Source of the DNA: Strigamia acuminata
Taxonomy: Eukaryota; Arthropoda; Chilopoda; Geophilomorpha; Linotaeniidae
Direction of reading: 5' to 3'
DNA length: 64,000 bases
NCBI GenBank assembly: GCA_949358305.1
Contig: OX442314.1
Coordinates: 21,197,060-21,261,059, forward strand
Position numbers and translations under genes: made by a program. Below are positions 10,265-21,746 of the stretch, piece after piece (within the stretch, counting starts at the first letter, position 1; every line of letters starts with the position of its first letter). The notes under the pieces were generated by a model. That model ran no database searches. It saw only the letters and a list, made by a program, of their open reading frames with translations, and was not told where the DNA came from.

Positions 10265-12005
10265 TAATTGCTGGTGCTTATTGGTTATCAGTCAAAAGAC
10301 ACAAATTTTTGGATTTCAACTGCAGACACAGTTATTGATTTAGATAAACAACACAAGAAAAATAGGTCAAAGGGTTTTTAATCAACACACTTGACCGATA
10401 TTTTAATTGGATTGTCTTTTTTATCAGTCACATTTTGTTAAATCATATTAGTTATCAACCGATAACAAATTCACATGTTATACAATTATTATTACGCACT
10501 TACAGTCTCTATATTGTATATCTTTTTTTTTTCTTTTTTGATAAAAAGTCACCGCTTATAACCACACAACAAGTCAGCAGAAAAATCATTTTTCATTTGA
10601 CAACCCAATAGAAAAAAAATGTCTAAGCTTTCAATCCTGTTAGTACTGTTAGGTGCTGTCACCGTTTTGGCCATTAGGAATAAACTAGTTCTCGAAAACT
10701 GTGGTATGATACAGTATTTAACGTCTTGTCCTTTTATTAACCCACTTTTTGCTGTTTTTGTTTTAAGGTGGAAAAAATGATGTGTTTCAAATGAAATATC
10801 TCAGCATCTCACCAATGCCGATACCTATTCCCGGAAACATTAAAGTTAGTGCAAACGTGACGATTTCTCGCAACTTATCACCAAAAACAAAGATTCACAT
10901 AAAATTGTTCAAACAAACTAAAGTCATATTTCCAATTAATATGAAAGTTCCATGTATCAAAAATGTTGGTTCTTGGTTAGTAATTCGCATCATGCTGTTT
11001 GTTAAAAGCGAAAAACTTATTAATGCATTCTTTTCACAGTTCGTACGACGGATGTTCTCTTATATCAATGACACAGAAAAAAATATGCGATTTTTTCCCA
11101 AAAAATGCTCAATGCGCCTGTCCTTATATAGCTGGAAACTACGGAACGGTTAATTACTCGGTGCAAATTCCACAAGCACGCAAAATCTTAAAATGGCTGG
11201 CTAAAGTATGTGTGACTTAAACTTTAATTATTTAAATAACACGTTGTGACGTTCGTAAGTTTGTCTTAATTTTTTGTAATATTTTATTTTTTTGTATATT
11301 TTAGGGTGATTACAAAGCAGAAGTGAGAATCCAAGACGAGGCTGCAAAACAACAGTTGGGTTGTTTCAGAGTTCTCTTTTCAATGGCTAAAAAATGATAA
11401 CAATTGTTTTGCCAACTGTAATTATTGCTACAAAACTGCAAATAAACACAAATAATGCTGAAATCAATTTTTATTGTTTGAATTCATTTATTGCTTTGAC
11501 AAAAAAAAACCATAAACATTCATCAACAATATTTGTGTGCACATAAAATCCATTATTGGTATTTTGAATATATGTTTGTAGATGTATATAATATATTATA
11601 TGTATATATGTATATATATATATATATATATCTTATCTTTATAATAACAGAGGTAAATTAAGGATGATAATAATGATTCCACTTATCTCAAAATGACGTC
11701 TTTGTTGCATTTGGTCATTCAAGTTGCTCGTTAAGATTTTCCGTTTTCCAACGTCCGAATCGAAGGAAATTATTAACCAACTTATTTCGCTTAGCATCTG
11801 GAACGGGTTCGTTTTTATCTAGCTGGTCACTTTTTAAATATCTCATATGACTGTCATCTAATGTGGAGGTTTCTCGCTTTGTATTTGAATCATTTCCGGT
11901 TTCAAGACTTCTCCCAAATCGAAGAAAATTTTTTTCCAAACTGCCTCGTTTTCTACCCAGTTCACGGATCAATCTGGCAGATCTGAGGCTTAACAGCTTA
12001 CGGTT
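10265..12005. repeat. segmental duplication, right copy
   Basis: Counterpart of 5680-8335. It preserves the empty site of the 996-bp element and the intact neuropeptide exon. Confidence 0.9.
10619..11397 (+). CDS. GM2 ganglioside activator-like lipid-binding protein, copy B (4 exons)
   Basis: Intact paralog of the gene at 6014. Exons 10619-10703, 10768-10975, 11040-11205, 11305-11397; 183 aa. Signal peptide MSKLSILLVLLGAVTVLA, LVLENCGGKND, SISPMPIPIPGNIKVSANV, IPCIKNVGSC-like joint (here VPCIKNVGSC), SYDGCSLISMTQ, CDFFPKNAQCACPYIAGNY and final QLGCF. All eight cysteines are kept. Differences from copy A are scattered substitutions, including ligand-facing loop residues, and none breaks the frame, so both copies look functional. 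The 3' neighbour on the other strand is the FLRFamide gene, tail to tail. Confidence 0.92.
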
Positions 12006-15000
12006 TTCACTGTCTAACCAGTTTTCTTGAGGATCACCATTTTCTTCAAAATTACTTCGATCAAAGCGTGGGAATTGATGCTCAGTGCCTGCGAAATATA
12101 ATGAGATATAAACTCGTTATATAGATGGCTTAAATTTAAAACTAACAATAAATAAAATAATACTATTATTCACTCATCGTATCGAGTATTTTTATCTAAA
12201 TAGATTAATAAAATAAATTTTTCAATTTTGTTTGTAGCCATTTTATAGGTGATAAAATGTTTATAATCTTCTAACTGATTCATATTTCAGTGCCTGAGTT
12301 CACAAAAATTTTAAAAACTAAAAAAAAAAAAAAACAATTTAATTTTTTTAATGTTTAATATTTTACAGGAAAATAGAAATATAAAAATGTAAATCATCAG
12401 TAAATAAAAAGTAGCTTCAAAACATGTAATAACAGTACGACACGTTAGTTTTTAGTGTTTGCCGTTCACTTTTATTTATCTTGAAAAGCAATAAATAGTA
12501 GGATTCTCTTATTATAGTTTATACTTTTATTATATTTTTTTGTCAACAGAGTTGTGAACCAGCAATTTTTATAACTTGATCTAGTTTCTCTTGCTCCACT
12601 ACCCTCTAATACCAAAATTAATTCCCTTAAGAGAATTTCTGTCGTTCCTTGAGATTATCTCATTTCAGAGTAGCCTCATTCTCAACCACGGGAATCTTAA
12701 AAAAGTTATTGAGCTGAGTAAAACCAGCATTTACCGTAAACTACTTTTTCCCATTACAACTCCCTCTGGTGAGCCAAATTTATTTCAGTTTGAGACATGA
12801 CTTGAGCTAAAAACTTAGATACCTATGATGTAATATTACATAATAGAGTATTTCCGCAATCACGCAAACATGTTACAAACGTATTTGAAGTTAATATATT
12901 TATTAATTCAATCTTTTATTTCTACCGTATTCGTTTTACTGCAGTGTGATTTGATTAACTTTGGTTTACGGATGAAGTCAAATACAAGAGTTCTTGTCGT
13001 TTTGGACACTTAATTCAGCCTAAGAAAATCCCTAAAGACCCGACTTGATTGACAAGACAATTTCATTCCACGCACCTCGATTTACCAACCCACGAATCTA
13101 TGAAAGTAATTGAACAACAATTTCTTCACTCTACCACTTTCACGGCTGAGTAATTCAGACCAAATATTAGTTTATATTTATTGACTGGAAGGACTGTATA
13201 TAAACCCTATATATTATTTGTATCTGATTATGTGTAATAGGAACACGTCAAATTTCATTACGAATGAATGAAGCAAAGCAGATAAAATCATCAAGCAAGA
13301 ATAACACAAATATATATATACAGGGTGTATCAGAATTCATGTTACACAGAAATAAGGGGTATAGAGGGGAACCAGGAGATCACATTTCCACTAATCAAAA
13401 ATTCCAAAAAAAAATTCCCACTTTGTTACAACCTCAAAAACAATGGAAGATTTCAAATATTGCGTCACGCATATCGCCCACATTTTCCAGGTTAAAGCGC
13501 AATTCTCAAATTAAAAGATACAAACCTATCATTTTAATGTTAAAGAATCACAAAAAAACCCAAAAATCCGGGAAAACTAAAATAAATCATTTATGTAAAA
13601 GATTAATTTCCTCAGATTATTTACCAAGCTGTGCATTTGAACATGTAGAGCATTTCTTATATTAAACTTCTGCTGTTGGCTACCGATTGTGTCTTTTTAT
13701 TTGAGAATTACGCAAATATGCAAATATGGCAAATATGGCAAATATATCGCAAATATCGCAATATCGCAATATCGCAAATATGGCAAATATGGGCGATATG
13801 TGTGACGCGCACTATTTGAAATCTTCCATTGTTTTTGGGTCGTAACAAAATGAGAAATTTTTTTTTGAATTTTTGATTAGTGAAAACGTGATCTCCTGGT
13901 TCCTCTCTATACCCCCTATTTCTGTGTAACATGAATTCTGATACACCCTGTATATAAAGAATTAAATAGTACAATGCATGTGTAAAATTATATATGAGTT
14001 CCAGATGAGTTCAACCACAGAAAAACGAAGGCTCGTGGAAGAAATTGCAGCTTTGTCAACGCAGACTGAACAAACCATAAACATCAAAATAATGATTTTG
14101 ATTTCTTTGCCCAGAAAAAAATATATAAGACTACAATATAGTACGGAATATAAAAGGGTAAAACGAGAAAACCAAATGTCAAAGAAGCGAGCAGAAGCGA
14201 AAAGAATAACAAAAGAAGAAAGAAATCAAGAAGAATCGTAAAAAGGATGCAAAAAGGCTGCACTGCAAGACAACAAGAAAATAACACCTAAAGAGTGAAA
14301 TTTAGTGCAGTTGCATGGCCATTAGAGTATAAAACCTCCATGATGTACTGTAAGTTATGAAACCAATTCGATTGAAACTTCAAACAACAACCAACAATGC
14401 GTCATTCTGTTTCACTGATCAATTTAAGCAAGCTGTAAATTTTAACTTGGTTGCTTCTACTCACTTTTCAAAACAAGAAATCGCACTTTTGCCGCAAAGT
14501 AAAACGCAAAATCAAAAACAAATATCAAGGTTCCTTCATTGACCTACTTCGTGATTTTTTCACCACAGATAATGCTATTTTTAAAAGGATTTGAATTGTT
14601 TATAAAGTTGGCCATCAATTTTTAGTTAGTACCTGCAAAATTTACAGAGCTAGTGATATGTTCGTGTTGTTTCATCGAACATTTCAACTAGACAATACGT
14701 CGGGCAAGTAGAGCACTAGAAAATTAATTTGCACTCTAAAAATTAATTCTATAATTCTATACCATCATGGAATGAACACACGTGTACAGAGAAGTCATAC
14801 GTCTAATTTCCTGTTCTTAGTCTAGAACTGATGTGTTTTGATTGTGGTTTCAAGGATTTTCAATCAATAACGACCAATCTGTAGACTGAAATCAGCAAAG
14901 ACTGCCTCTAATCATTACATTACGTCTCGGTTTGTTCTCACTTAATTACTTATTCAAGACAAAGTGTCCGCCTTGTTTGAAAGCACATTGCTTGTCGTTC

Positions 15001-15336
15001 ACTGCATTGTGAACTGATACGACGCAGCAGTAAAAACAGTTCGTATGCCTTGCGTTCAAGCAAAACTTTATGTTGCTACACTCGAACTAGCCTTAAATAA
15101 GCAATTCTCAGTTTAAAAAAAATAAAAATAAAAAAAGAATAAAAATGGAGTTTCGATTTGAATGTAATACGCGTGTCGGAAAAACTTAACTTTTCTTACA
15201 TACCTTCGACATCTCCCTTGGGTTTGTGCATCCACTTGAGTAGACAAACCAAGCCTCCATTATAGTTTGCTGGATCGTCCAAATTGCAGGCCATTATCAG
15301 CTGGATTAATAACACAAACACACAGCATCTATGCAT
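11715..15336 (-). CDS. FMRFamide-like (FLRFamide) neuropeptide precursor, 2 coding exons
   Basis: Secretory peptide precursor of 168 aa. Exon 1 (15336-15204) encodes a signal peptide (MHRCCVFVLLIQLIMA) and a short spacer rich in Asn and Gly. A 3.1-kb intron follows, then exon 2 (12088-11715). Two amidated peptides can be read: GSLEKNFLRFG between KR and R, and NKLVNNFLRFG between KR and R, giving extended FLRFamides. A third amidation-dibasic context, SARLIRELGRKR, lies just before the first. Spacers are acidic (ETSTLDDSH.., SDQLDKNEPVPD). The precursor has far fewer copies than fly FMRFamide precursors. Myosuppressin is unlikely because its HVFLRFamide core is absent. Expression would be neuronal, acting through G-protein-coupled receptors. 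A dead copy of exon 2 lies at 8032-8335. Confidence 0.88.
13321..13950. mobile_element. 630-bp Tc1/mariner-type foldback MITE in FLRFamide intron
   Basis: Starts CAGGGTGTATCAGAATTCAT and ends with the inverse ATACACCCTG, with TA on both sides (13319-13320, 13951-13952). Arms are about 168 bp (13321-13488 and 13783-13950). The centre holds short tandem units (ATATCGCAAATATGGCAA type). No transposase frame. Confidence 0.85.
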
Positions 15337-18300
15337 GATTGTAGTCGTTTAGGTGGTAGGTCAACCTGTTAAACAAACTAAATTAAACTACTGTGCGGTA
15401 TATATTAGAATTATAAACAAAAAAATTAATTCCAAAAGGATTAAATTCAGAGTTTATCTGATAAAAGATTGTTTGTCGAAATATAAAACGCACGAAAACT
15501 GAATTCTTTATAAAAGTAAAGACGTAGATTACTTCTAAAATCTGAATAAATTAAAGTATATTAGATTGTTTACAGCTTTACAGGATATAGAAACCGTTGT
15601 TTAAGTAAATTTTCCATACTACTAAAGTACATAAACCTTTCAGACTTGATTCAATTAATGACATACACAGGTAACATCAAATCTCCCACACCTTCTGGAC
15701 AAAGGCGTGTAATTACTTTTATTGGTGGATTTCCCTGTGATGAAGACTAAAGTTACACACATTTGATGGCTGAATCAATCTCTTTTCTGAGTTTTAAAAA
15801 AAAGACAATTCAATTACACATCAAGACATCACTTTTCACTAAAAGCATAAAATGCGTGACAAACGTTAAAACTTTTCAATTAATTCTATTCCCATTTTTT
15901 TCTTCTTCATCTTTCTTTGAGATGTTTAATTTCGAACTGAATACTTAAAAAAGAAAAAAGTTCATCAAAACTGCGTCATTAATTGTGCGGATATGCACGA
16001 CTACTGTCATTTTGTGTTTATTCCTTCCAAGAAAAGCTAAATGATGAATGATCCAATGACGACCAATTCTGTTCCAATGCGATTTTATCTTTCATTAAAT
16101 TGAAAAACGAACTTTCAATTTTATTGTTTCAGAAATGAAACTGATTTTTCATGTCTCGCTCATCTTCCACAAGATTATTATTAAAACTCTAAAAAAGATT
16201 GTTCAAATAGTTTAACTCAACTGCTGCTAAAAATCGATAAATATATAAAAGTAAACAATTTACGTATTTCAATCAAAAGTAATTAATTTAGCTTACAAAA
16301 AAATAATTGTGCCAATGGTCTATATCTATTCTTAAAAACATACAAAAACTTTTCAAATTTGTTTCACAGAATTTTTAAGTAACTAAAATAAGTAAATAAT
16401 AAAAATTAATTAATTAAAATTTTGAAAAATATAAAATATGAAAAATGCTATTTTCACACTTTTGGTAAAGAAATTCTGTTACAATGACAAATAAAAGCTG
16501 ACTCAAGCTTAATGTAAAGTACGAAATTAAAGAAAATTCCTGTTTTCACACTTTCCTACCTGTGTTCCAGACCCCACATGCAGTCTTTCACTTCTACTAG
16601 ATTGTAAATGCGACTGAAGTTGTCAAGCTTCTTCAACAAACCTCGCGTTCATCCGATTGGCCACCATGGTCATGACGACATGAATCCTCTAGCGGACTGC
16701 AAATGAACTTATCAAGTTACTCAGTTTTACTGCTAAGTCGAATCGGTTTTGGCCTTTTGGATGATGAGGAAATATTGATCAGTTTCATTTCTGTCCCAAC
16801 CCCAATATTTTTCATTCATAGAAATAAAAAAGGATTAATTAAACCTAAAAAATCGATAAAATATCAATTTAAAAATATAAATAAATCATAAATTCCAATA
16901 AACTTAACTTTATCTTTCTCCTTTCAAAATCATAAATTCCAATAAAGTTTCTCCTTTCAATTTTGCACACAAAGTGTTTTTGAAATCGTCCATTGTTGTT
17001 TTTGGTTTTTAAAATTCAATTGTTTTATAATTTACAAAAAAATCAAAATTTTTATAAATTTTAAAATGGGATTAATTTTACTTATTAAAGTCACAATCTC
17101 AGTTTCTATCCTCTGGACTTGGTTTAATATTAAAAAGATTTATGGAATAAACTCAATTTCAGTATAGTGAAAGCCATTAGAAATTAAAACGTAATGAGCT
17201 TCACAAACTCAAGGTTTGACCTCCCGGGTCAAGACTAATAAAAGAAAGGTGGTGCAAAGGGACTCAAGATTCTTGTTGAGATTAATTATTTATCGTCTCT
17301 TCTAACAGTTAACCCTTTCACTTTTGCTAAAAGGCGCTTGATAGATTAAGTTGAAACTGAAAGAAAAGAAAAGGAAACTAAGTTTTGGCTAAAATATCAG
17401 TTTGCTTTTGCACGATTTGGAAGCATTTGCATCAAAATAAGGAAAATGTTTTTTTCTTGTGCATGTGGAGATTTTCATTTCCTTTATATCTTTCGTGTGA
17501 CATAACTTGAAAGGTACGAGTTGAATATTGATGATTGAAACCCATTTGTCACCTGGAATTTGACCTATAGGATTTTTATAGCGCCACACAAAATTGTCTC
17601 CAAAACAACAGCAGATGCACCTTTAGAATTGCAATCACGAATAAGCCATCTGATAGGACAGTGACAAATGTGTTACGCCCGAAATAAATTTAATTCTACT
17701 CATTCAACTTTACGCGCTTGTAAAACGCAAGTTTTACACGATAAATAAGTTGATTTATCGTTAAAATTTAACCTCCACTTTCTTTAAACTTGACTTTCAT
17801 TTATCACTCTTAAAATTCTACTATTTTTAATACTATAATTAAATAAATTTTAAACATTAAAATAATATAATTCAATATCTAAAATTAGATGTAATTAAGC
17901 ACTCAACTTACCAGGAGTTTCAAATTCCTACTAGAAATTATTTACCAACAAACACTCCTTACTCTTTACCTACGGAAAACAAGTAAACAGGATATCGCGC
18001 CTACTTTCAATTCCTAAGAATGTCTTAAATTAATAGTATAATACAAATTTATTGTAAAGCCCAAACATGTTTAAAATGTAAAGTTGTTTGTATATATATT
18101 CATGAGTATTAAAATCATTTTAATTTTGTTATTTTAGCGCCGCGAGTGCTGCAGGAAAGTTCAAGGAGTTGCTTTTCATTTAAAACATGCATATGTGACA
18201 ACATCTATTTAATTTTCTGTGCAAATTGTAACTTACGACTCGACAAGTTTCGAAACACTTTTAACACGTCTAAACACTGTGCTAATAGTCAGTAGTGTTG

Positions 18301-21300
18301 ATTTTTGAATTAAAGCTGATGTACGAATTGAACTTGTTTGCCAAACCGAATTCACAACTCCGAATTTTTTAGAGAAGTACTATAACGCTTTCCAACGTTT
18401 ATTTTTATTATCTTTTACTTTAAATTCATCACCGTAACCAAATTATATGCCTAACTACATCCACTTCAGTAAAAAAAAAAAAATCTTATAAAAATAAATA
18501 TTTTTTCCCGATTAAAAAACATTCTTAACTTAACACACAAATTATTCATTCTAAAACTAGCTGGGTTAAATCACGCGTACGAACTTTAAACATCCAGCTG
18601 AAGCATTAAACAAGACTAAATGCCGCAAGTACTCATAACGTGAATGTGGGAAAGTCTCAGGTGTCTCATATTCTCTATTTCCACATTCTTTTACCAACCC
18701 AAAATAGTATTAAAAAAAGTGTGGAAATTGGTCCCCGTATACAAGAGATGGAAAAGCTTATTGCAACCTTGGACGAATATTCGTCCAACCTGCAACGGTT
18801 AATTACGGTTGCTATGCCAACTTGCCGTAATTTGAAATAAAAAAATTCTTTTCAAGTGACATTTTCTTCTTTTCATGCGATTTTGTTTGTGTATAAAAGT
18901 TTCGTGTAATTAAATTGTGCTAAATTGATTTGACAGAACTTGAAAATGTTTGTCAAATTTAAAAAAAAAATCTATTCTTGGTCAATGAAAGTTAAAACAG
19001 TGATGATGATTTATTTGTGAGATCTAATTACCCCTAATCAATGACGTGTTTAGTCGACCTGTAAATCACAGGAGAATTTAAATCAATGATTCGAACATGA
19101 CTGTGCAATGTAATATAATTTACATGGAAATGAAAATTTAAAAAGCTAAATTTATCTAATTTAAGTTTAAAACTTTAAATTGTTAACTCAATCTTTTCGT
19201 AATATGAAGCGAAAAATGAAGTGAAGCTTACAATTACGTAAGAAAATTGTTGTTGGATTAAATTTTATCTTTCCACATAAGTAAATAAAAAACGAAACTT
19301 TGGCCGCTAAAACTTTGATAAATCCCATTAATCCCAGTGGGAAGCAATGCAACATGTGATCTTGTTCAGATAAATCCCCCGATGCACAAATTCGTATTTT
19401 TGTGATTTTGCATTACGTAATCTAAGTGGCGAATTGGTGGGGCGAGTCAGCCAGCCGGGCATTTTTGTTACGAAGCGGCATTTGAGACATTTTGGAAAAT
19501 TTTGGAGAAATTATCAAAAGTTTTATATTTTCTTCCTGGGCCTACACCCACAGGGTTGGCAGGTATAGTAACTAGTGAAGTACACCGTTTACCATCTTTA
19601 TTTATGCTTTTTTGACCTTCCAATAGAAGCAAACGAAAATAACAGCTCCGTATGTGCATGTTAAAGGATTTATCTAGGATAAACAATTCATCCAGATAAA
19701 CCTTAGTATGTAGAAAAGACCAGCTGAGTTTGAACGTTAGATTCACAAACTGCGACAGTCAAATTGTTTGGAATGTTTTACAAGAAACTTAAACTTTTAA
19801 GTAAAATACAGTAAAGCTCACTCACCTTTAAAATAATTACCGGTTGAATATTTCAGGAAGAAAACCAAAAATAGGAATTTGTCTACGGGAAAAAGAAAAT
19901 TTATAATACTGTAATAATATATTTTTGTAACATAAAATAAAAATTAAATTGATTACTTACTAAATGGCTTCAGTCTTAAAAATTATTTTTCTTAGTGCAA
20001 TTGCAAACTGCTTGATTTCACTCATCACTTCGTTGCGAACGCGAATTAAACTTTAAAAAAATGGTTTTTAATGACATTAAATGTCATTAAATGGAATGAC
20101 ATGTTTGCTTCGCTTTTATCTGAATTTATTCGAACAAATTTCTGTCCAAACATTTCAAACTTAGAAGAAAAAAACTCAAAATGTTAATTTAAGTGACGTA
20201 AAAACAAATTTTCATCACCTCGCTGGAATTTTGCTACTTTTATGGAAACACGATTTCTCTTAAAGTTCATTAAGAGAAATCGTGTTTCCATAAAAGTATC
20301 GAATTTATTATAAAATTCCATAGCATAAGATAATAAATTCAAATAGAGTTTTGTTGTTTCATCATTAGACAATCTAATGACTGTCAGATGCAATTTTGCA
20401 TCACTTAACAGTGATTAATAAATACATTTCTTTTAAAGATCAATTGGCTAAATTAATGAATAATATTTTCAGAAATTCTTCTTTTTGTATAAAAAAACCT
20501 TTTAAATTTGTTTAAAAAGAAAAAAAGAAAAATTACACCATCAAACTATTAATGTTGAATGCAAGTGTATTTGTAACTTTATTTATGGTAATATTTACTG
20601 TCAAAGTATGAGCAATTTTTATTGTCATCAATCAATGGAAGGATGTGACAACAATGGAACAAAAACATTTTTCCCCCTCGTTTCTTCACTCAGTTCGCCT
20701 CTTAAAAACGCTTAAATGGAAATTTAAATATTTATAATACGTATATACATCTCTTCCAAACAAAAAGGAAAAATCGAAAAACTTATAATTAAAAATCAAA
20801 CAAACAAATTAACTTAGGCCTATCATTATATTTAAGTTTTCAAAAGAGGGGTTTTAGGCCCATAAAGACCTAAAATGAAACTTGTTTACGTTGAGACAGA
20901 TACATAGAAGGATTATTATGTTACTTGCCAGTTAAAACACACAAAAAATCGAGGCAAAAATGATTTACCATGAAAAACAAAGAAGGCAACTGAAACTACA
21001 ATGATAAATACTATACAATCATTTACACATACTTCTATGGATAATTGTCTAGGGAAATATTGTATACAAAGACAAAAAAAACTGGAGATTTGATGAAATA
21101 GCTCGTTTTTACATCTTTACAATTTTGTGAGTTATTGTTATTATTTCCTAACTATTCACAAATAAAAGAAAGAGATTAATTCCACAATAATAATAATAAT
21201 AATTAATTAATAATAATTAATAATAATAAAACTTTGTGCTATTTGTTTTATCAAGAAGGATTACAAGGAAATGAAAAATTGCTTTCCACATGATTTAAAA

Positions 21301-21746
21301 CTGATCAAATTGAACTAACGTGACAAATGAATCGAAACACAATGACACAAGTTGATCATCAGGTACCAAAATAAATGCAACAAAAAAAATATACATGTTA
21401 TCATAATGCACAATATTATCGTTGTTAATAAAAAAGAAAAGAAAAAACAAGTTTCATTAAAATTGGAAAAATCAAAGAGAAATTAAAGTAATGCCTACTA
21501 AATCAAACGAAATCAAATCAAATGAAATCAAATCAAATCAGACATCCAAAACTGGAATTTTCCGCCACAATGTTGCAACAATGGTTTTCCATTCAATCAA
21601 TCATTATGTTATTATTATTATTTTTTGGTTATGAATGGTTTAGATCTCCAATCTTAATCAGAGTTGTAAAACTCACTCGTTATCGTTATCGAAATAAAAA
21701 TTTCTCTTTACATGATACGCACGTTACGTGTCTGGGTGTCTGAAAC
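15337..21746. other. 6.4-kb intergenic region, no recognised gene
   Basis: AT-rich. It should contain the 5' region of the FLRFamide gene on the left and the Shank 3' UTR at its right end. A short plus frame at 18640-18840 (IGPRIQEMEKLIATLDEY) and a minus frame at 19746-19468 have no supporting splice sites or recognised domain, and I do not call them. Confidence 0.5.
20235..20298. repeat. perfect 29-bp hairpin
   Basis: Left arm 20235-20263 and right arm 20270-20298 are exact inverse complements around the 6-nt loop AGTTCA. The arm reads TACTTTTATGGAAACACGAT and on. No related copy was noticed in the window. Confidence 0.85.

Noticed and set aside
14084-14287. Leu/Phe-rich minus frame looking like a membrane protein
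   Set aside because: Produced by an A/G-rich stretch read in reverse within the FLRFamide intron.
19468-19746. Minus-strand frame with PANPVGVGPGRKYKTFDNF
   Set aside because: No signal, splice sites, domain or neighbouring exon; more likely chance or an old repeat fragment.
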